Assembly: GCF_000731985.1 (NCBI RefSeq)
Contig: NZ_JNCS01000004.1
Span: forward strand, 248,001 to 312,000
DNA from: Natrinema altunense
GTDB lineage: Archaea > Halobacteriota > Halobacteria > Halobacteriales > Natrialbaceae
Reading direction: 5' to 3'
DNA length: 64,000 nt
Notes under the pieces: generated by a model
Told to the model about the DNA's origin: nothing
Database searches by the model: none
The model's input: the letters and a program-made list of their open reading frames with translations, nothing else
Position numbers and translations under genes: made by a program
In this document: positions 1 through 8,810 of the stretch, one piece after another
Layout of the letters: the number at the start of each line of letters is the position of its first letter
Position numbering within the stretch: position 1 is the first letter of the stretch

Positions 1-625
1 AGACCTCGTCCAGCGGAACCCCGAGCATCGCGACCGCGGTGACGAGCGGCTCGAGTATGGGGTACACGTCGTGTATCGGCCGACCGCTCTGGATGCCGAA
101 CACGGCGAGATCCTGAATCGCTTCGAACTCGGTGACGATATAGTACGTGGGAAAGAGCGAAAGGACGACGAGCACGATATCGACCGGCGTGACCCGATCC
201 ATCGATGGATCGACGGCGGCCCACCGAACAGCGTCCGCGAGTCGCGTCGTCGCGCTCGAGAGCGGGTGGCTCGCACCGAACTGAGACCGGACGGCCGGCG
301 GAATCCGACCGAGTCGCCTGGCGACGAACCCATCTCCCCGACTCCCGGGGAAGAGGAGGAACGCGAGGATCAGCGCGAACGTGACGTGGACCGCGTTGAC
401 CTGGAGTTGCTGAAGCGAGAGTTCGAACTGGCCGCCGCCCGGGAACGGCACGGCGAAGGTGCGCCCGCGGGCAGCCAACCACAGTTGAAACGCCGAGAGC
501 AGGATGCCGATCAGTGCGACGGCGACGACTGCGGGCCCCTGAAGGGTACGGCGACGCTCGACTTCCTGCATGATCTCTTCTTGTTCTTCTTCCGAAACCG
601 TCTCGGTATTCGTATCAATGCTCAT
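1..625 (-). CDS. TRAP transporter fused permease, TAXI type (partial)
   Basis: This is the N-terminal part of a fused TRAP transporter membrane subunit; the gene runs off the left edge of the window. The ATG at 625 gives MSIDTNTETVSEEEQEEIMQ, an acidic cytoplasmic start. Hydrophobic segments follow, the first reading AVVAVALIGILLSAFQLWLA. TRAP permeases use an ion gradient to import organic acids captured by a periplasmic binding protein. The fused large permease is the usual partner of TAXI-type binding proteins, and one is encoded upstream in the same direction. A single base separates this start from the stop of the DUF1850 gene, so the genes are probably translationally coupled. The substrate cannot be read from the sequence. 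Confidence 0.85.
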   Translation of the reverse strand, partial: MSIDTNTETVSEEEQEEIMQEVERRRTLQGPAVVAVALIGILLSAFQLWLAARGRTFAVPFPGGGQFELSLQQLQVNAVHVTFALILAFLLFPGSRGDGFVARRLGRIPPAVRSQFGASHPLSSATTRLADAVRWAAVDPSMDRVTPVDIVLVVLSLFPTYYIVTEFEAIQDLAVFGIQSGRPIHDVYPILEPLVTAVAMLGVPLDEV

Positions 626-626
626 A

Positions 627-1172
627 TCAATGTAGAATCGTATCGGCCCTCGGAACAGAATCGGTCTCGGTGGACGACTCTGTCAGAAGCGGGCCAGCAA
701 ACAATCGATCGTCGACGGAGACGACGACGGGCCCGTCGGAGCGTTCGACCAGATCGTACCGCTCGCCGTCGATCACGAGTTCGTGACCGGCGATCGAACC
801 GGGTACGACGGGCAGTTCCTCGTACGTCTCGTTGCGCGTCACAACGAGGCCTTCGTCGGTCCGTTCCATCGACTCGGCGGCGGGGAGTCCCGCACCGTGG
901 GAGCTAAATACCATCCTGACCATCCGCAACTCGGACCCATCGACGACGTACACGTCCTCGACCGGCGTCTTTTCGACGCTATGAGTGTACGCCAGCGTCA
1001 CCTCGTCACCGTCGTCGACCGGCACCTCGAGCATGGGCTCGCCAGAATCGGCATCAGCGACCACGAGCGTCTGTCCGCCCGCAGCTGACGCCACGACGAC
1101 TACCGATGCGAGGAGGACTGCCACCACGACGAGCGCGCCGACAGTAACGGACCGTCTAGTCGGTCGTTTCAT
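627..1172 (-). CDS. DUF1850 domain protein of a TRAP operon
   Basis: A 181-residue protein with an N-terminal membrane anchor or signal segment (about residues 11-31) and an extracytoplasmic domain. The segment LAYTHSVEKTPVEDVYVV is the hallmark of DUF1850 proteins. DUF1850 is regularly found between the TAXI-type binding protein and the fused TRAP permease, as here. It is inferred to be an accessory subunit outside the membrane, but its biochemical role is not established. It lies 32 bp downstream of the binding protein and one base before the permease, consistent with one operon reading leftward. Confidence 0.8.
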   Translation of the reverse strand: MKRPTRRSVTVGALVVVAVLLASVVVVASAAGGQTLVVADADSGEPMLEVPVDDGDEVTLAYTHSVEKTPVEDVYVVDGSELRMVRMVFSSHGAGLPAAESMERTDEGLVVTRNETYEELPVVPGSIAGHELVIDGERYDLVERSDGPVVVSVDDRLFAGPLLTESSTETDSVPRADTILH

Positions 1173-1204
1173 GGAAACAAGTGGAACGAATCAGTTCCAT
1201 CTCG

Positions 1205-2149
1205 TTATCCGAAGTAGGCCTCTGCGCCCGGGTGGAGGTCAATCGGCATGCCGTCCTGCGCCGAGTCGGCACTGATGAAGTCGGCTTTGTAGTCGAGATT
1301 GCCGGTGTGGTCGAAGATGGCCGTCGTGACCGCTTCGACGATTTCCTCGTCGATGCCGTCGTGGGTCGCGATCATCGCCTGTACGGAGACAGTGTCAGTA
1401 TCGCTGTCGAGACCATCGTAGGTGCCGGTGGGAACGGTATCGTCGGCGAACCACTCGGCCTCGGACTTGATATTCTCACGGAGGTCGCCCGAAATCTCGA
1501 TCAGACTGATATCGTTGGTCGTCGCGAGGTCCTCGATGGAGCCGACGGGCCAGCCACCGACGACGAACGCCGCGTCGACATCACCATCGCGGAGTTGGTC
1601 GGCCGCCGTTGCGAAGTCGGAGTTTTGCTCATTGAAATCGGAGACGCCCGCGGCCTCGAGGATTTGAAGGGCGTTGACCTGCGTCCCGCTTCCGGGGGCA
1701 CCGGTGTTGACCGTCGCGCCGCTGAGATCCGCGATGGACTCGAGTCCGGAGTCGGCCTGGGTGATAACGTGAATCGTCTCGGGATACAGCGTCGCGACGC
1801 CGCGGACCCCCTCCATCGGTTCGCCCTCGAACTCCTCGAGGCCGGTCCCGTTAGACGCGAAGTACGCGATGTCGTTCTGGATCAGCGCGAAGTCGGCCTC
1901 TTTACGGTTGAGACTGCTGACGTTCTCGAGGCTTGCACCCGTCGACTGAACCTGCAGGGAGTAGTCCGTGTTCTCCTCGACGATCGTTTTGAAGTTCCCC
2001 GAGAGCGGGTAATACGTGCCGCCGGTACCACCCGCGTACCACGAAAGCGTGTTTCCGCCGCCGTCGCCACCGAGACAGCCGGCGAGGCCGGCGATCCCAG
2101 CAGCACCCGCTGCCTTGACGAAATTGCGCCTGTTGAAATGGGATGACAT
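1205..2149 (-). CDS. TAXI family TRAP transporter solute-binding lipoprotein
   Basis: A 314-residue extracytoplasmic binding protein that should capture the substrate of the TRAP transporter encoded downstream. The N-terminus carries a twin-arginine-like signal (NRRNFVKAAGAAG) followed by the lipobox LAGC at about residues 22-25, so it is probably exported by Tat and lipid-anchored. The mature part has TAXI features: WYAGGTGGTYYPLSG near the start, VNTGAPGSGTQVNA in the middle, and ending LHPGAEAYFG. TAXI proteins bind small carboxylates such as glutamate or 2-oxoglutarate in characterised cases; the ligand here is unknown. It is the first gene of the leftward operon. Confidence 0.92.
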   Translation of the reverse strand: MSSHFNRRNFVKAAGAAGIAGLAGCLGGDGGGNTLSWYAGGTGGTYYPLSGNFKTIVEENTDYSLQVQSTGASLENVSSLNRKEADFALIQNDIAYFASNGTGLEEFEGEPMEGVRGVATLYPETIHVITQADSGLESIADLSGATVNTGAPGSGTQVNALQILEAAGVSDFNEQNSDFATAADQLRDGDVDAAFVVGGWPVGSIEDLATTNDISLIEISGDLRENIKSEAEWFADDTVPTGTYDGLDSDTDTVSVQAMIATHDGIDEEIVEAVTTAIFDHTGNLDYKADFISADSAQDGMPIDLHPGAEAYFG

Positions 2150-2384
2150 ACTTCGAGGCGAAGTAACGGAGCTATATATACATTATTGATCGTCAATCAG
2201 GACCCGGGTATCGGTTTGGATGATTCATTCTATCTTATAATTACCAAATATCCATCCAATATTATAATTATCTATATCTCCCTATATTCTTCGATGTATC
2301 TCATCAGCACACGAAAGTCGAGTTCGACCGGAAACGAAGGGGTTCGTGGACACTACTACCTCCATCGGTGTCGTTCGATCGACC
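2150..2384. promoter_or_regulatory. AT-rich divergent promoter region
   Basis: These 235 bp separate the leftward TRAP operon from the rightward DUF2892 gene. Positions 2220-2300 are strikingly AT-rich for this genome, with several TATA-like stretches (ATTATAATTATC near 2260-2271, CTATATTC near 2282). The start of the TRAP operon is preceded on its own strand by a TATATATA-type run near 2173-2180. No operator palindrome is obvious. Confidence 0.45.
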
Positions 2385-2588
2385 ATGGAGAAAAACGTCG
2401 GCGGATCCGACCGCATCGGTCGGCTCGCCCTCGCGGCAGCGCTGCTCCTGATCGGCTCCCGGTACCGCGATCGAACGATTGGTACTCTCGCGTTCATCGC
2501 CGGCAGCGATCTACTCGCGACCGCGATCATCCAGCGGTGTCCGGTAAACGCGGTGCTGGGCATCGACACCTGCGACTCGAGCCAGTAG
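2385..2588 (+). CDS. DUF2892 (YgaP-like) small membrane protein
   Basis: A 67-residue protein from the ATG at 2385 (MEKNVGGSDRIGRLALAAAL). It has two hydrophobic segments, LALAAALLLIG and TIGTLAFIAGSDLLATAI. The pattern 'EKNVG..DR..R' at the start and the closing RCPVNAVLGIDTC match the membrane domain of YgaP-type DUF2892 proteins, where it often accompanies rhodanese domains. No rhodanese is present here. An upstream in-frame GTG at 2346 would add 13 residues but is less likely. Its function is unknown. Confidence 0.75.
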   Translation: MEKNVGGSDRIGRLALAAALLLIGSRYRDRTIGTLAFIAGSDLLATAIIQRCPVNAVLGIDTCDSSQ

Positions 2589-2664
2589 CAAGCCGCGCGC
2601 TCCTCGGGACGACGCTCGAGAACGGGCAGCCGATGACGACTCGAGAGCGCCCGGAACGACCGTC

Positions 2665-3342
2665 TCAAGTCGTTCGGAACGCGCGGTCACCGGCGTCGCC
2701 GAGGCCGGGGACGATGAAGCCGTCGTCGTCGAGGTGGTCGTCGATCGATACCGTCAGCAGATCGGCCTCGTCGAACTCGTCGTTGACCCGAAGCAGCCCC
2801 TCCGGTGCCGAGACCGCAGAGAGGACGATCAGGTTCTCCGGTTGGACCGCGTTCTCGACGACGTGCTCGAGGACGGTACACATCGTACTCCCAGTTGCGA
2901 GCATCGGATCGGCGATGATGACGGTGTCCTCCTCGTGGATCTCGGGCAGTTTCACGTAGTCGACCGAGATCGGGAACGAGCCGTCCTCCGCGCGGCCGGC
3001 TTCCTCGTCGCGGCTCGCGCTGATGACGCCCTGTCGCGCCCGCGGGAAGGCCTTCAGCAGTCCCTCGACGAACGGCGTCGCCGCGCGCAAGACGTTGATG
3101 ATGACGACGTCGTCGAGCCCGCGGACGCGCTCGCCCATCGTCTGCTCCAGGGGCGTCTCGATCTCGACGTACTCGGTCTCCATTCGACCGTCGATGATCT
3201 CGTAGCCACAGATCCGGCCGAGTTTGACCAGCCCCTTCCGGAAGCTGACCTGCTCGGTCTCGACGTCGCGCAGGCGCGAGAGCGTGTCCTTCGCCAGTCC
3301 ATGCGTAATGAGATAGGCGTTGTCCCGGTTTTCGATCGGCAT
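2665..3342 (-). CDS. upp: uracil phosphoribosyltransferase
   Basis: Converts uracil and PRPP to UMP in pyrimidine salvage. The 225-residue protein starts [20 protein letters not shown], the usual haloarchaeal start. It has the PRPP-binding loop DPMLATGST at residues 145-153 and the uracil-binding C-terminus [13 protein letters not shown] at about 207-220. The reading frame is open for 40 further codons upstream (to 3462), but that extension lacks family similarity. A strong TATA-like stretch (TATTATATATTAAC, about 3500-3513) lies well upstream, so the transcript may have a leader of more than 100 nt. Confidence 0.95.
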   Translation of the reverse strand: MPIENRDNAYLITHGLAKDTLSRLRDVETEQVSFRKGLVKLGRICGYEIIDGRMETEYVEIETPLEQTMGERVRGLDDVVIINVLRAATPFVEGLLKAFPRARQGVISASRDEEAGRAEDGSFPISVDYVKLPEIHEEDTVIIADPMLATGSTMCTVLEHVVENAVQPENLIVLSAVSAPEGLLRVNDEFDEADLLTVSIDDHLDDDGFIVPGLGDAGDRAFRTT

Positions 3343-3632
3343 ACCCGTACAGCCACCCGCCGGGTAGTTCACAGTGTCGATCACCGGCGACCGTGTGTCG
3401 GCTCGCGATTCGAGCCGGCGGTAGCGCAGGAGATGCCGTCTCGGGCAGTGTTCGATCGCCATACAGCGTTTGACTTCACTGTTCGACGGCCAGACACTGT
3501 ATTATATATTAACAATCTACTGTATCCAATGATGACTTTTGGTTATGGCCACTGGACTCAAACATTTGATTTCGGGGATCTTACATTCTAACCAGTCCAT
3601 GGAGAAGACAGCAAATCCTCGATTTTTTCTCG

Positions 3633-4100
3633 TCAGGTAGTTGTAGAACAGTCAAATGAACGCCAGATACTGAGTGCTGACCCACTGTCCTCACGGGCTT
3701 CGCCAATATTAATCCGTACTTGAGCACACTCCTGGTCGTACTTGGCTAAATCAATAGTTACGGCATTTTCCAGAGATTGGTCGCTTCGCCAAGAGTGTAT
3801 ACAATACGAACCGGGATCTGTCGGATAATGTTTCAACTTTATTCCACTCCAGTTATTGTCCCCTAATTCAGTCGAGTCATCCTCCGCTGGTGGGACCTCA
3901 ACTGTATCTTCATACACTGCTTTATTGTTTTCACTTACTAAAATAGAGATAACATACCATTCATCGTTATAATTGATTATCTGTAGCTGATCCAGTTGGG
4001 TTTTAACTGTATTATCTTTACGGTTGGAACAACCAGCAAGTACCAGCGGGAGAGTGACACTCACCGACGAAAGTATTTGCCGTCGTGAATGGAGGGCCAT
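3633..4100 (-). CDS. small lipoprotein in a low-GC patch
   Basis: A 155-residue predicted lipoprotein from the ATG at 4100: MALHSRRQILSSVSVTLP followed by the lipobox LAGC. SRRQ makes a minimal Tat-like signal. The mature part is mainly beta-prone with two cysteines and no domain I recognise. Codon use is AT-rich and unlike the flanking genes, and the surrounding 3460-4500 region shares this composition, which suggests lateral acquisition. A start further upstream at 4178 would add 26 residues ahead of the signal and is unlikely. A TATA-like stretch (CCTAATAAATCAG on the minus strand, about 4136-4148) could be its promoter. Confidence 0.6.
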   Translation of the reverse strand: MALHSRRQILSSVSVTLPLVLAGCSNRKDNTVKTQLDQLQIINYNDEWYVISILVSENNKAVYEDTVEVPPAEDDSTELGDNNWSGIKLKHYPTDPGSYCIHSWRSDQSLENAVTIDLAKYDQECAQVRINIGEAREDSGSALSIWRSFDCSTTT

Positions 4101-4582
4101 ATGAGTAACATATATCATCTGAACATATGTTTTCTGATTTATTAGGCACCATAAAACAATCCCCACATCTATATTCAAACTTCACTAGGAAAGTAGTGGC
4201 GGTGGTTCAAAATACTGTTAGTGGCCGAGATAAATCCGCCACTCTGTGTGGGGAGGAATTTGCCTCGTTCGCTCGTAACTCCTTGTGCAATCGGGACGCA
4301 ACAGTTGGTGAAGCAGAAGAGTGGAGTCACGGACGACCAAATGTTCCGCTTCAACGCCTCCTGTCGACGGACCGTTTCGGACACCAGTTAGTAGTGCAAT
4401 TCCGACTTGAAATCGCTAATACGCTGTTACCGGGCCGTCAGTCGACTGGCGATGCGAGTTCGCGTGTCGTCGCCACGAGGTGAAAACGGCGGTTTGCTAC
4501 CGGAAACGGTCGTAACAGTGGGTCCGGTTTAATCGACCCATCGGTGTAGCGCTCGATGCCTCATCACGGGCGCTGAACGACG
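4101..4582. other. low-GC intergenic stretch, no supported gene
   Basis: About 480 bp between the lipoprotein and the Gln-rich protein. The part up to about 4450 is AT-richer than its surroundings. Two short open frames (plus 4127-4483, minus 4175-4384) show neither family similarity nor haloarchaeal acidic composition, and are not supported as genes. I see no clear transposase remnant or terminal inverted repeat. A TATA-like box (GGTTTAATCG, about 4526-4535) precedes the next gene. Confidence 0.4.
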
Positions 4583-5386
4583 ATGGGACACCAGTACGAG
4601 CAACAGCAACGGCAGGGGCGGACCGAACAGCAGCAGACACGAATACCCAGCGAGCGGACGATGAGCGGCAGCCAGGGAGCGAGCAGTGGCCAGCAGCCGA
4701 TGGGTGGCGGACAGCAATCGATGAGCGGCGGCCAACAGCCACAACCGATGAGCGGCGGACAGCAACCGATGGCGAGTGGACAACAGCCACAGTCAATGGG
4801 TGGTGGACAGCAACCGATGGCGGGTGGGCAACAGCCACAGTCGATGGGTGGCGGACAGCAACCGATGAGCGGCGGCCAACAGCCGTCCAGCCAAGGGATG
4901 GCCGGAGAGGAAGCCCAGAGTCGACAGTCGTTCGAGAACCACCTCACCAACGAGCTTCGGATCGCGCTCGAGGACTTCACGGAGCTGTCACACATCGCCG
5001 ACTGGTGTGCGAAGATGTGCGCGTCGGAGGGGCCACAGCTCGCGACGTGTGCGGCGATCTGTCGCGACATCGCGGAACTAGCCGAGTTCAACGAGAAGCT
5101 GATCGCGCGCGACTCGATGTTCGGCCCCGAGATCGCGGACACGTTCGTCCGGATCGCCGAGGAGAGCCTGCCCGAACTCCGGCAGTTCCAGCAACACTCG
5201 CACGTCGCCGAGACGATCGCGGCGATCGATCGGACGATGGACTCCTGTCTGACGCTGCTCGAGTCGGTCGAGGGCGGCCAGCAGATGGGCGGCCAACAGA
5301 TCGGGGGTCAACAGATGGGGGGTCAACAGATGGGTGGGCAGTCGATGACAACACAGCAGCCAAGCGGCGGGCGAACCAGGGGATGA
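4583..5386 (+). CDS. Gln/Met/Gly-rich protein with copper-storage-like helical core
   Basis: A 267-residue protein in three parts. Residues 1-110 are low complexity, with repeated GGQQP, MSGGQQ and MGGGQQ units. Residues about 115-230 form an all-helical domain. Residues 231-267 repeat GGQQM/I four times. The core has two CX3C pairs (C142/C146 as CAKMC and C156/C160 as CAAIC) plus C222, with the segment DIAELAEFNEKLIARDSMFG between. This spacing and the 'ARDS.F' feature resemble DUF326/Csp four-helix copper-storage proteins, but most cysteines expected inside the bundle are replaced. The Met/Gln-rich arms could bind metal or drive self-association; both are inference. Confidence 0.75.
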   Translation: MGHQYEQQQRQGRTEQQQTRIPSERTMSGSQGASSGQQPMGGGQQSMSGGQQPQPMSGGQQPMASGQQPQSMGGGQQPMAGGQQPQSMGGGQQPMSGGQQPSSQGMAGEEAQSRQSFENHLTNELRIALEDFTELSHIADWCAKMCASEGPQLATCAAICRDIAELAEFNEKLIARDSMFGPEIADTFVRIAEESLPELRQFQQHSHVAETIAAIDRTMDSCLTLLESVEGGQQMGGQQIGGQQMGGQQMGGQSMTTQQPSGGRTRG

Positions 5387-5472
5387 CCGGCGGGCGGCAG
5401 CTGAGTGACACGGGGCCAAACGGGTAGCGGTAGCTCCCTGCTGACCACCCCCGTCCAAGCGGTCGACGGGAG

Positions 5473-5482
5473 AAGTTTATAC
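5473..5482 (+). promoter_or_regulatory. TATA box of the DUF5828-like gene
   Basis: AAGTTTATAC lies about 31 nt before the ATG at 5513, the typical spacing for a haloarchaeal promoter with a very short or absent leader. It supports the start at 5513 over the upstream in-frame start at 5405. Confidence 0.6.
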
Positions 5483-5512
5483 CTATCCGCACGCTACCAC
5501 TCGGCCAGCCGA

Positions 5513-6235
5513 ATGGAAGAGAGCATCTCGGGGTTCAAAGTTCGCGGTGACTGGGGCGACATCGTCGAACACGGCGAGCGCATCACGCGCGCGCTTCAAG
5601 ACATCGACATCCACGATCCTGACGGAGAGACCGATACGCGCTTCGCGCGCGCATTCGAGGAGTGGGAAGAGTGGCGTCCCAAAGCCCACGAAACCCTCGA
5701 CTCCGACGTCAGCGAAAAAACCGCGGATCAGGCCAGCGTCGAAGAGGGAAAAGGCGAAAAAGCCGGGAAAGAGCCGGACGAGGACATCAAGACCGCCGGG
5801 GAGAAACTCTCGGAGTCCTACGAGCAACTCGAGGAGGACGACGCCGAGGCCGCGGTCGACAACTGGAAGGAATCGGTCGATTACGTCGCTCGAGCGGCCG
5901 ATTCGGCGAGCCGGAAGGCATTGCGCCGCGTCGAGGACACGGTCTATCAGAACGTGATGACACAACTCGCGCCCTACTATTTCGACAACGAACTCGTCAG
6001 TGCCAACGTCCAGCAGTCGACGCGCAACGGCGGCAACGGCGAACAGTTCGTCTTCGAGGTCAACGTCAACGACGACGAACTGAAAGAGGAGGTCTCCGAC
6101 CGCCTCGCCGAGTACGAGGACGAGATCGACCGCTGGCACGTCGAAGTGGAGAAAAACACCGACGCAGCCGAAGCGATCGAGGGTGCAGAGCCGCCGCCGG
6201 ATAACGGCGACAACTCGAAATCGACGACGAACTGA
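5513..6235 (+). CDS. haloarchaeal DUF5828-type protein
   Basis: A 240-residue soluble, strongly acidic protein from the ATG at 5513 (MEESISGFKVRGDWGDIVEH). It is mostly helical with a charged, probably flexible stretch at about residues 75-110 (DQASVEEGKGEKAGKEPDED). No catalytic motif is visible. The start is recognisable as a conserved haloarchaeal family that I recall as DUF5828; the number is from memory. Its function is unknown. It has its own promoter and is not obviously in an operon with its neighbours. Confidence 0.75.
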   Translation: MEESISGFKVRGDWGDIVEHGERITRALQDIDIHDPDGETDTRFARAFEEWEEWRPKAHETLDSDVSEKTADQASVEEGKGEKAGKEPDEDIKTAGEKLSESYEQLEEDDAEAAVDNWKESVDYVARAADSASRKALRRVEDTVYQNVMTQLAPYYFDNELVSANVQQSTRNGGNGEQFVFEVNVNDDELKEEVSDRLAEYEDEIDRWHVEVEKNTDAAEAIEGAEPPPDNGDNSKSTTN

Positions 6236-6391
6236 CCGCTCGAGCCGGTTCGAGTGAGAGCTGTCCGACGGGGGTGCCCTCGAGAACGGCGGCGGCTCGG
6301 CGACCGCAGTCCACACAGTTGACTACCCTTTTAAATGAGATTGTTTATATGTCTCCGGAGCTTCATCTACGGCAGCAGACGTATATTGACG

Positions 6392-6823
6392 ATGGTACTG
6401 ACGAGACCCACGACGCGGAGCGGGCTGCTCGAGCCGAATACGAACGAGACACCGATCGGCGTCGGAATACTGGGCTGGCTCATCCTAATCAACGGAATTA
6501 GGAACGGTATTCAAGCCATTAGTGGAGAGAACCCCCTGGAGATCTGGCCAGCAATCGTCTTCAGTGTGTGTACAGTCGGTATCGGCTGGACGATCATCAC
6601 TGGCCGGCCAATCGGCCTCGCCGGTGGATTCCTCGGTTGGAGTTTTCATATTACAGGGGGATTTCTTGGGATTCTCAACTCAGGTACTGTCCAAGGCAAT
6701 GACGATCTACTACTAAGTGCCGTGGCTGCCACAACACTCTGGCTGACCGGCCTATGGATCCTGTACAAACACAGGGCGTTCTTTCTCGAGCACGCTGCGG
6801 CCGATGCCGAGCCGGTCGAGTAA
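6392..6823 (+). CDS. small integral membrane protein
   Basis: A 143-residue membrane protein with about four hydrophobic segments: PIGVGILGWLILINGI, WPAIVFSVCTVGIGWTII, PIGLAGGFLGWSFHITGGFL and LLLSAVAATTLWLTGLWIL. I chose the ATG at 6392 (MVLTRPTTRS) because TATA-like stretches (TTTTAAATG at about 6329-6337 and TTGTTTATAT near 6341-6350) sit upstream of it. An alternative in-frame ATG at 6335 lies inside the first of these boxes. No family recognised. Confidence 0.6.
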   Translation: MVLTRPTTRSGLLEPNTNETPIGVGILGWLILINGIRNGIQAISGENPLEIWPAIVFSVCTVGIGWTIITGRPIGLAGGFLGWSFHITGGFLGILNSGTVQGNDDLLLSAVAATTLWLTGLWILYKHRAFFLEHAAADAEPVE

Positions 6824-6922
6824 GTCATCGCACTCGCAAGCGTTCTCGTGGCCGCGGTCGCGAGTCGGTTCGTGGCGTGGACGAGTAGGGCGGACTCGAG
6901 CGGCGGACCGATAGCGAAGGCG

Positions 6923-7972
6923 CTACTCGGTCGCCTCCTGTTGGCGACCCTCGGCACCGCCGAGTCCCGGAACTGCGACGTGACGTTCCACGCGGCCCAT
7001 GACGTTCGTCGCCGACAGCACCAGGCCGAGATAGACGATTGCGAGCAGCCCGAAGATCGACGTGTACTCGAGGGTCGAGGAGGCGATGTCGTTGCCGCGA
7101 TAGTACAGTTCGGGCACCGTGATGAATCCGGCCAGCGAGGAGTACTTGATGAGGTAGACGAGTTCGTTCGTCCAGGCCGGAATCGCGTACCGCAACGTCT
7201 GTGGCAGGACGACGTGGCGGATGCCCTCGAATTTCGACAGTCCGATCGCGCGCGCAGCCGTCAACTGCCCCTCGTCGACGGTCTCGAGTGCGCCGCGAAT
7301 GTACTCGGCCTGGTAGGCCGAGCCGTTGATCGTGAACCCGAGGATGGCGATCCAGAACGCGTACCCGGGGACGAACCCGCGCCCGACGACGGAGAAGTCG
7401 TTGAGCCAGGCCGACAGCGGCAGCCCGTAGTAGAGGACGAACAGTTGCGCGAGCAGCGGCGTCCCGCGAATCAGTTCCGTGTACGCGAGCGCGAGCCACC
7501 GCACCGGGCCGCCGTAGACCCGCAGGATCGCGAGGGGAACTGCGATACAGAACCCGAGCGTGAGGCTGCTCAGCGTCAGGAGGACGGTGTACCAGGCACC
7601 GGTCGCCAGCGCCGGCCCGATCTCGACACCGAGCGCCGCCGCGTCGGCCGCAGATGCGAGCCAGCCGATCGGGACGCCGAGCGGGCCGAACGACCCAGCG
7701 GCGGACGAAAGCGACGCGGCCAGCGCTTCGAACGGAGCCGGCGAGAGGAAGGCCTCGCCGGCACCCGGGCCGATGCCCAAGCGCGCGAACACCCAGTCGT
7801 AGAGCCAGCGCGTCAGCAGCCAGCCCCAGAAGACGATCCCGGCGAACACCGCGAGCAGGTGCCCGGCGCGATCGAACGAACTGCGGAGTCGGTCACGGGC
7901 AGTCGGTCGCGACTCCGTCCCGGCGACTGGGTCCCGCTCGGTCGCGGTCGTGACGTCGGTCCCCTCAGTCAT
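6923..7972 (-). CDS. polar amino-acid ABC transporter permease (distal copy)
   Basis: A 349-residue HisM/GlnP-type permease. A hydrophilic N-terminus of about 35 residues is followed by a membrane segment (HLLAVFAGIVFWGWLL). After a long loop comes the binding-protein-dependent transport domain, with the ATPase-contact motif ARAIGLSKFEGIRHVVLPQ and the family segment ELIRGTPLLAQLFVLYYGLP. It is the last gene of a four-gene operon and overlaps the end of the ATPase gene by 8 bp. With the second permease at 8807-9670 it probably forms the heterodimeric channel. Confidence 0.92.
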   Translation of the reverse strand: MTEGTDVTTATERDPVAGTESRPTARDRLRSSFDRAGHLLAVFAGIVFWGWLLTRWLYDWVFARLGIGPGAGEAFLSPAPFEALAASLSSAAGSFGPLGVPIGWLASAADAAALGVEIGPALATGAWYTVLLTLSSLTLGFCIAVPLAILRVYGGPVRWLALAYTELIRGTPLLAQLFVLYYGLPLSAWLNDFSVVGRGFVPGYAFWIAILGFTINGSAYQAEYIRGALETVDEGQLTAARAIGLSKFEGIRHVVLPQTLRYAIPAWTNELVYLIKYSSLAGFITVPELYYRGNDIASSTLEYTSIFGLLAIVYLGLVLSATNVMGRVERHVAVPGLGGAEGRQQEATE

Positions 7973-8810
7973 GGTCGTGGCTGATGTTCTCGAAGAACTG
8001 CGCGGTCCGCTCGTGGGAGGGGTTCTCGAACAGTCGTTCGGGCGGCCCCCGCTCGACGATCTGCCCGTCGGCGAGGAACGTGATACCGCTGGCCGCGCCG
8101 CGGGCGAAGCGCATCTCGTGGGTGACGACGACCATCGTCATCCCCTCGTCGACGAGTTCGTCCATCACCGTGAGTACCTCGTTGCTCAGTTCGGGGTCGA
8201 GCGCGCTCGTGGGTTCGTCGAACAGCATCACCTCGGGGTCCATCGCCAGCGCGCGGGCGATCCCGACGCGCTGTTTCTGACCGCCCGAAAGCTGTGCCGG
8301 GTACGAGTCAGCCTGGTCCGCGAGGCCGACGCGATCCAGTTCGGAATCCGCCCGCTCGCGGGCCGCGTCCGCGCTCATCCCCCGGACTTTCCGGAGGCCG
8401 AGGGTAATGTTCTTGCGGGCAGTGAGATGGGCAAACAGGTTGATGTCCTGGAAGACCATCCCGATCTGCTGGCGGATTTCGTTCGGGTCGGTATCCGAAG
8501 CCGTCACCTCGGTGTCGCCGAGATAGATGTGGCCGCTGTCGATCTCGGTCAGGCAGTTGAGACACTGCAGCAACGTCGACTTGCCGCTCCCGCTCGGGCC
8601 GACGAGCACCTCGACGTCGCCGCGGTCGATCTCGAGGGAAACGCCCCGCAGGACCTCCTCAGCCCCGTAGGACTTGTGGAGGTTCTCGACCCGCAAGAGC
8701 GGGTCCGTCGCCGCGGTCGCGGACGACGGCGAACCGGTCCGCTCGTCGCCGTCGCCGCGTCGTTCGTCTGCTGTGCGTCCGTCACCGTCGTCCGTCCGAG
8801 GAGCTGTCAC
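7965..8810 (-). CDS. polar amino-acid ABC transporter ATPase
   Basis: A 281-residue GlnQ/HisP-type ATPase that powers uptake. An acidic N-terminal extension of about 40 residues precedes the domain. It has Walker A GPSGSGKST, the Q-loop in GMVFQDINLFAHLT, signature LSGGQKQRV, Walker B VMLFDEPTSALD and the H-loop VVTHE. It overlaps the upstream permease by 4 bp (ATGA) and the downstream permease by 8 bp, indicating tight translational coupling. Confidence 0.95.
   Translation of the reverse strand: MTAPRTDDGDGRTADERRGDGDERTGSPSSATAATDPLLRVENLHKSYGAEEVLRGVSLEIDRGDVEVLVGPSGSGKSTLLQCLNCLTEIDSGHIYLGDTEVTASDTDPNEIRQQIGMVFQDINLFAHLTARKNITLGLRKVRGMSADAARERADSELDRVGLADQADSYPAQLSGGQKQRVGIARALAMDPEVMLFDEPTSALDPELSNEVLTVMDELVDEGMTMVVVTHEMRFARGAASGITFLADGQIVERGPPERLFENPSHERTAQFFENISHDHD

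Noticed and set aside
3343-3462. N-terminal extension of upp by 40 residues
   Set aside because: The extension is Arg-rich and not related to the family; the conserved start [15 protein letters not shown] fits at 3342.
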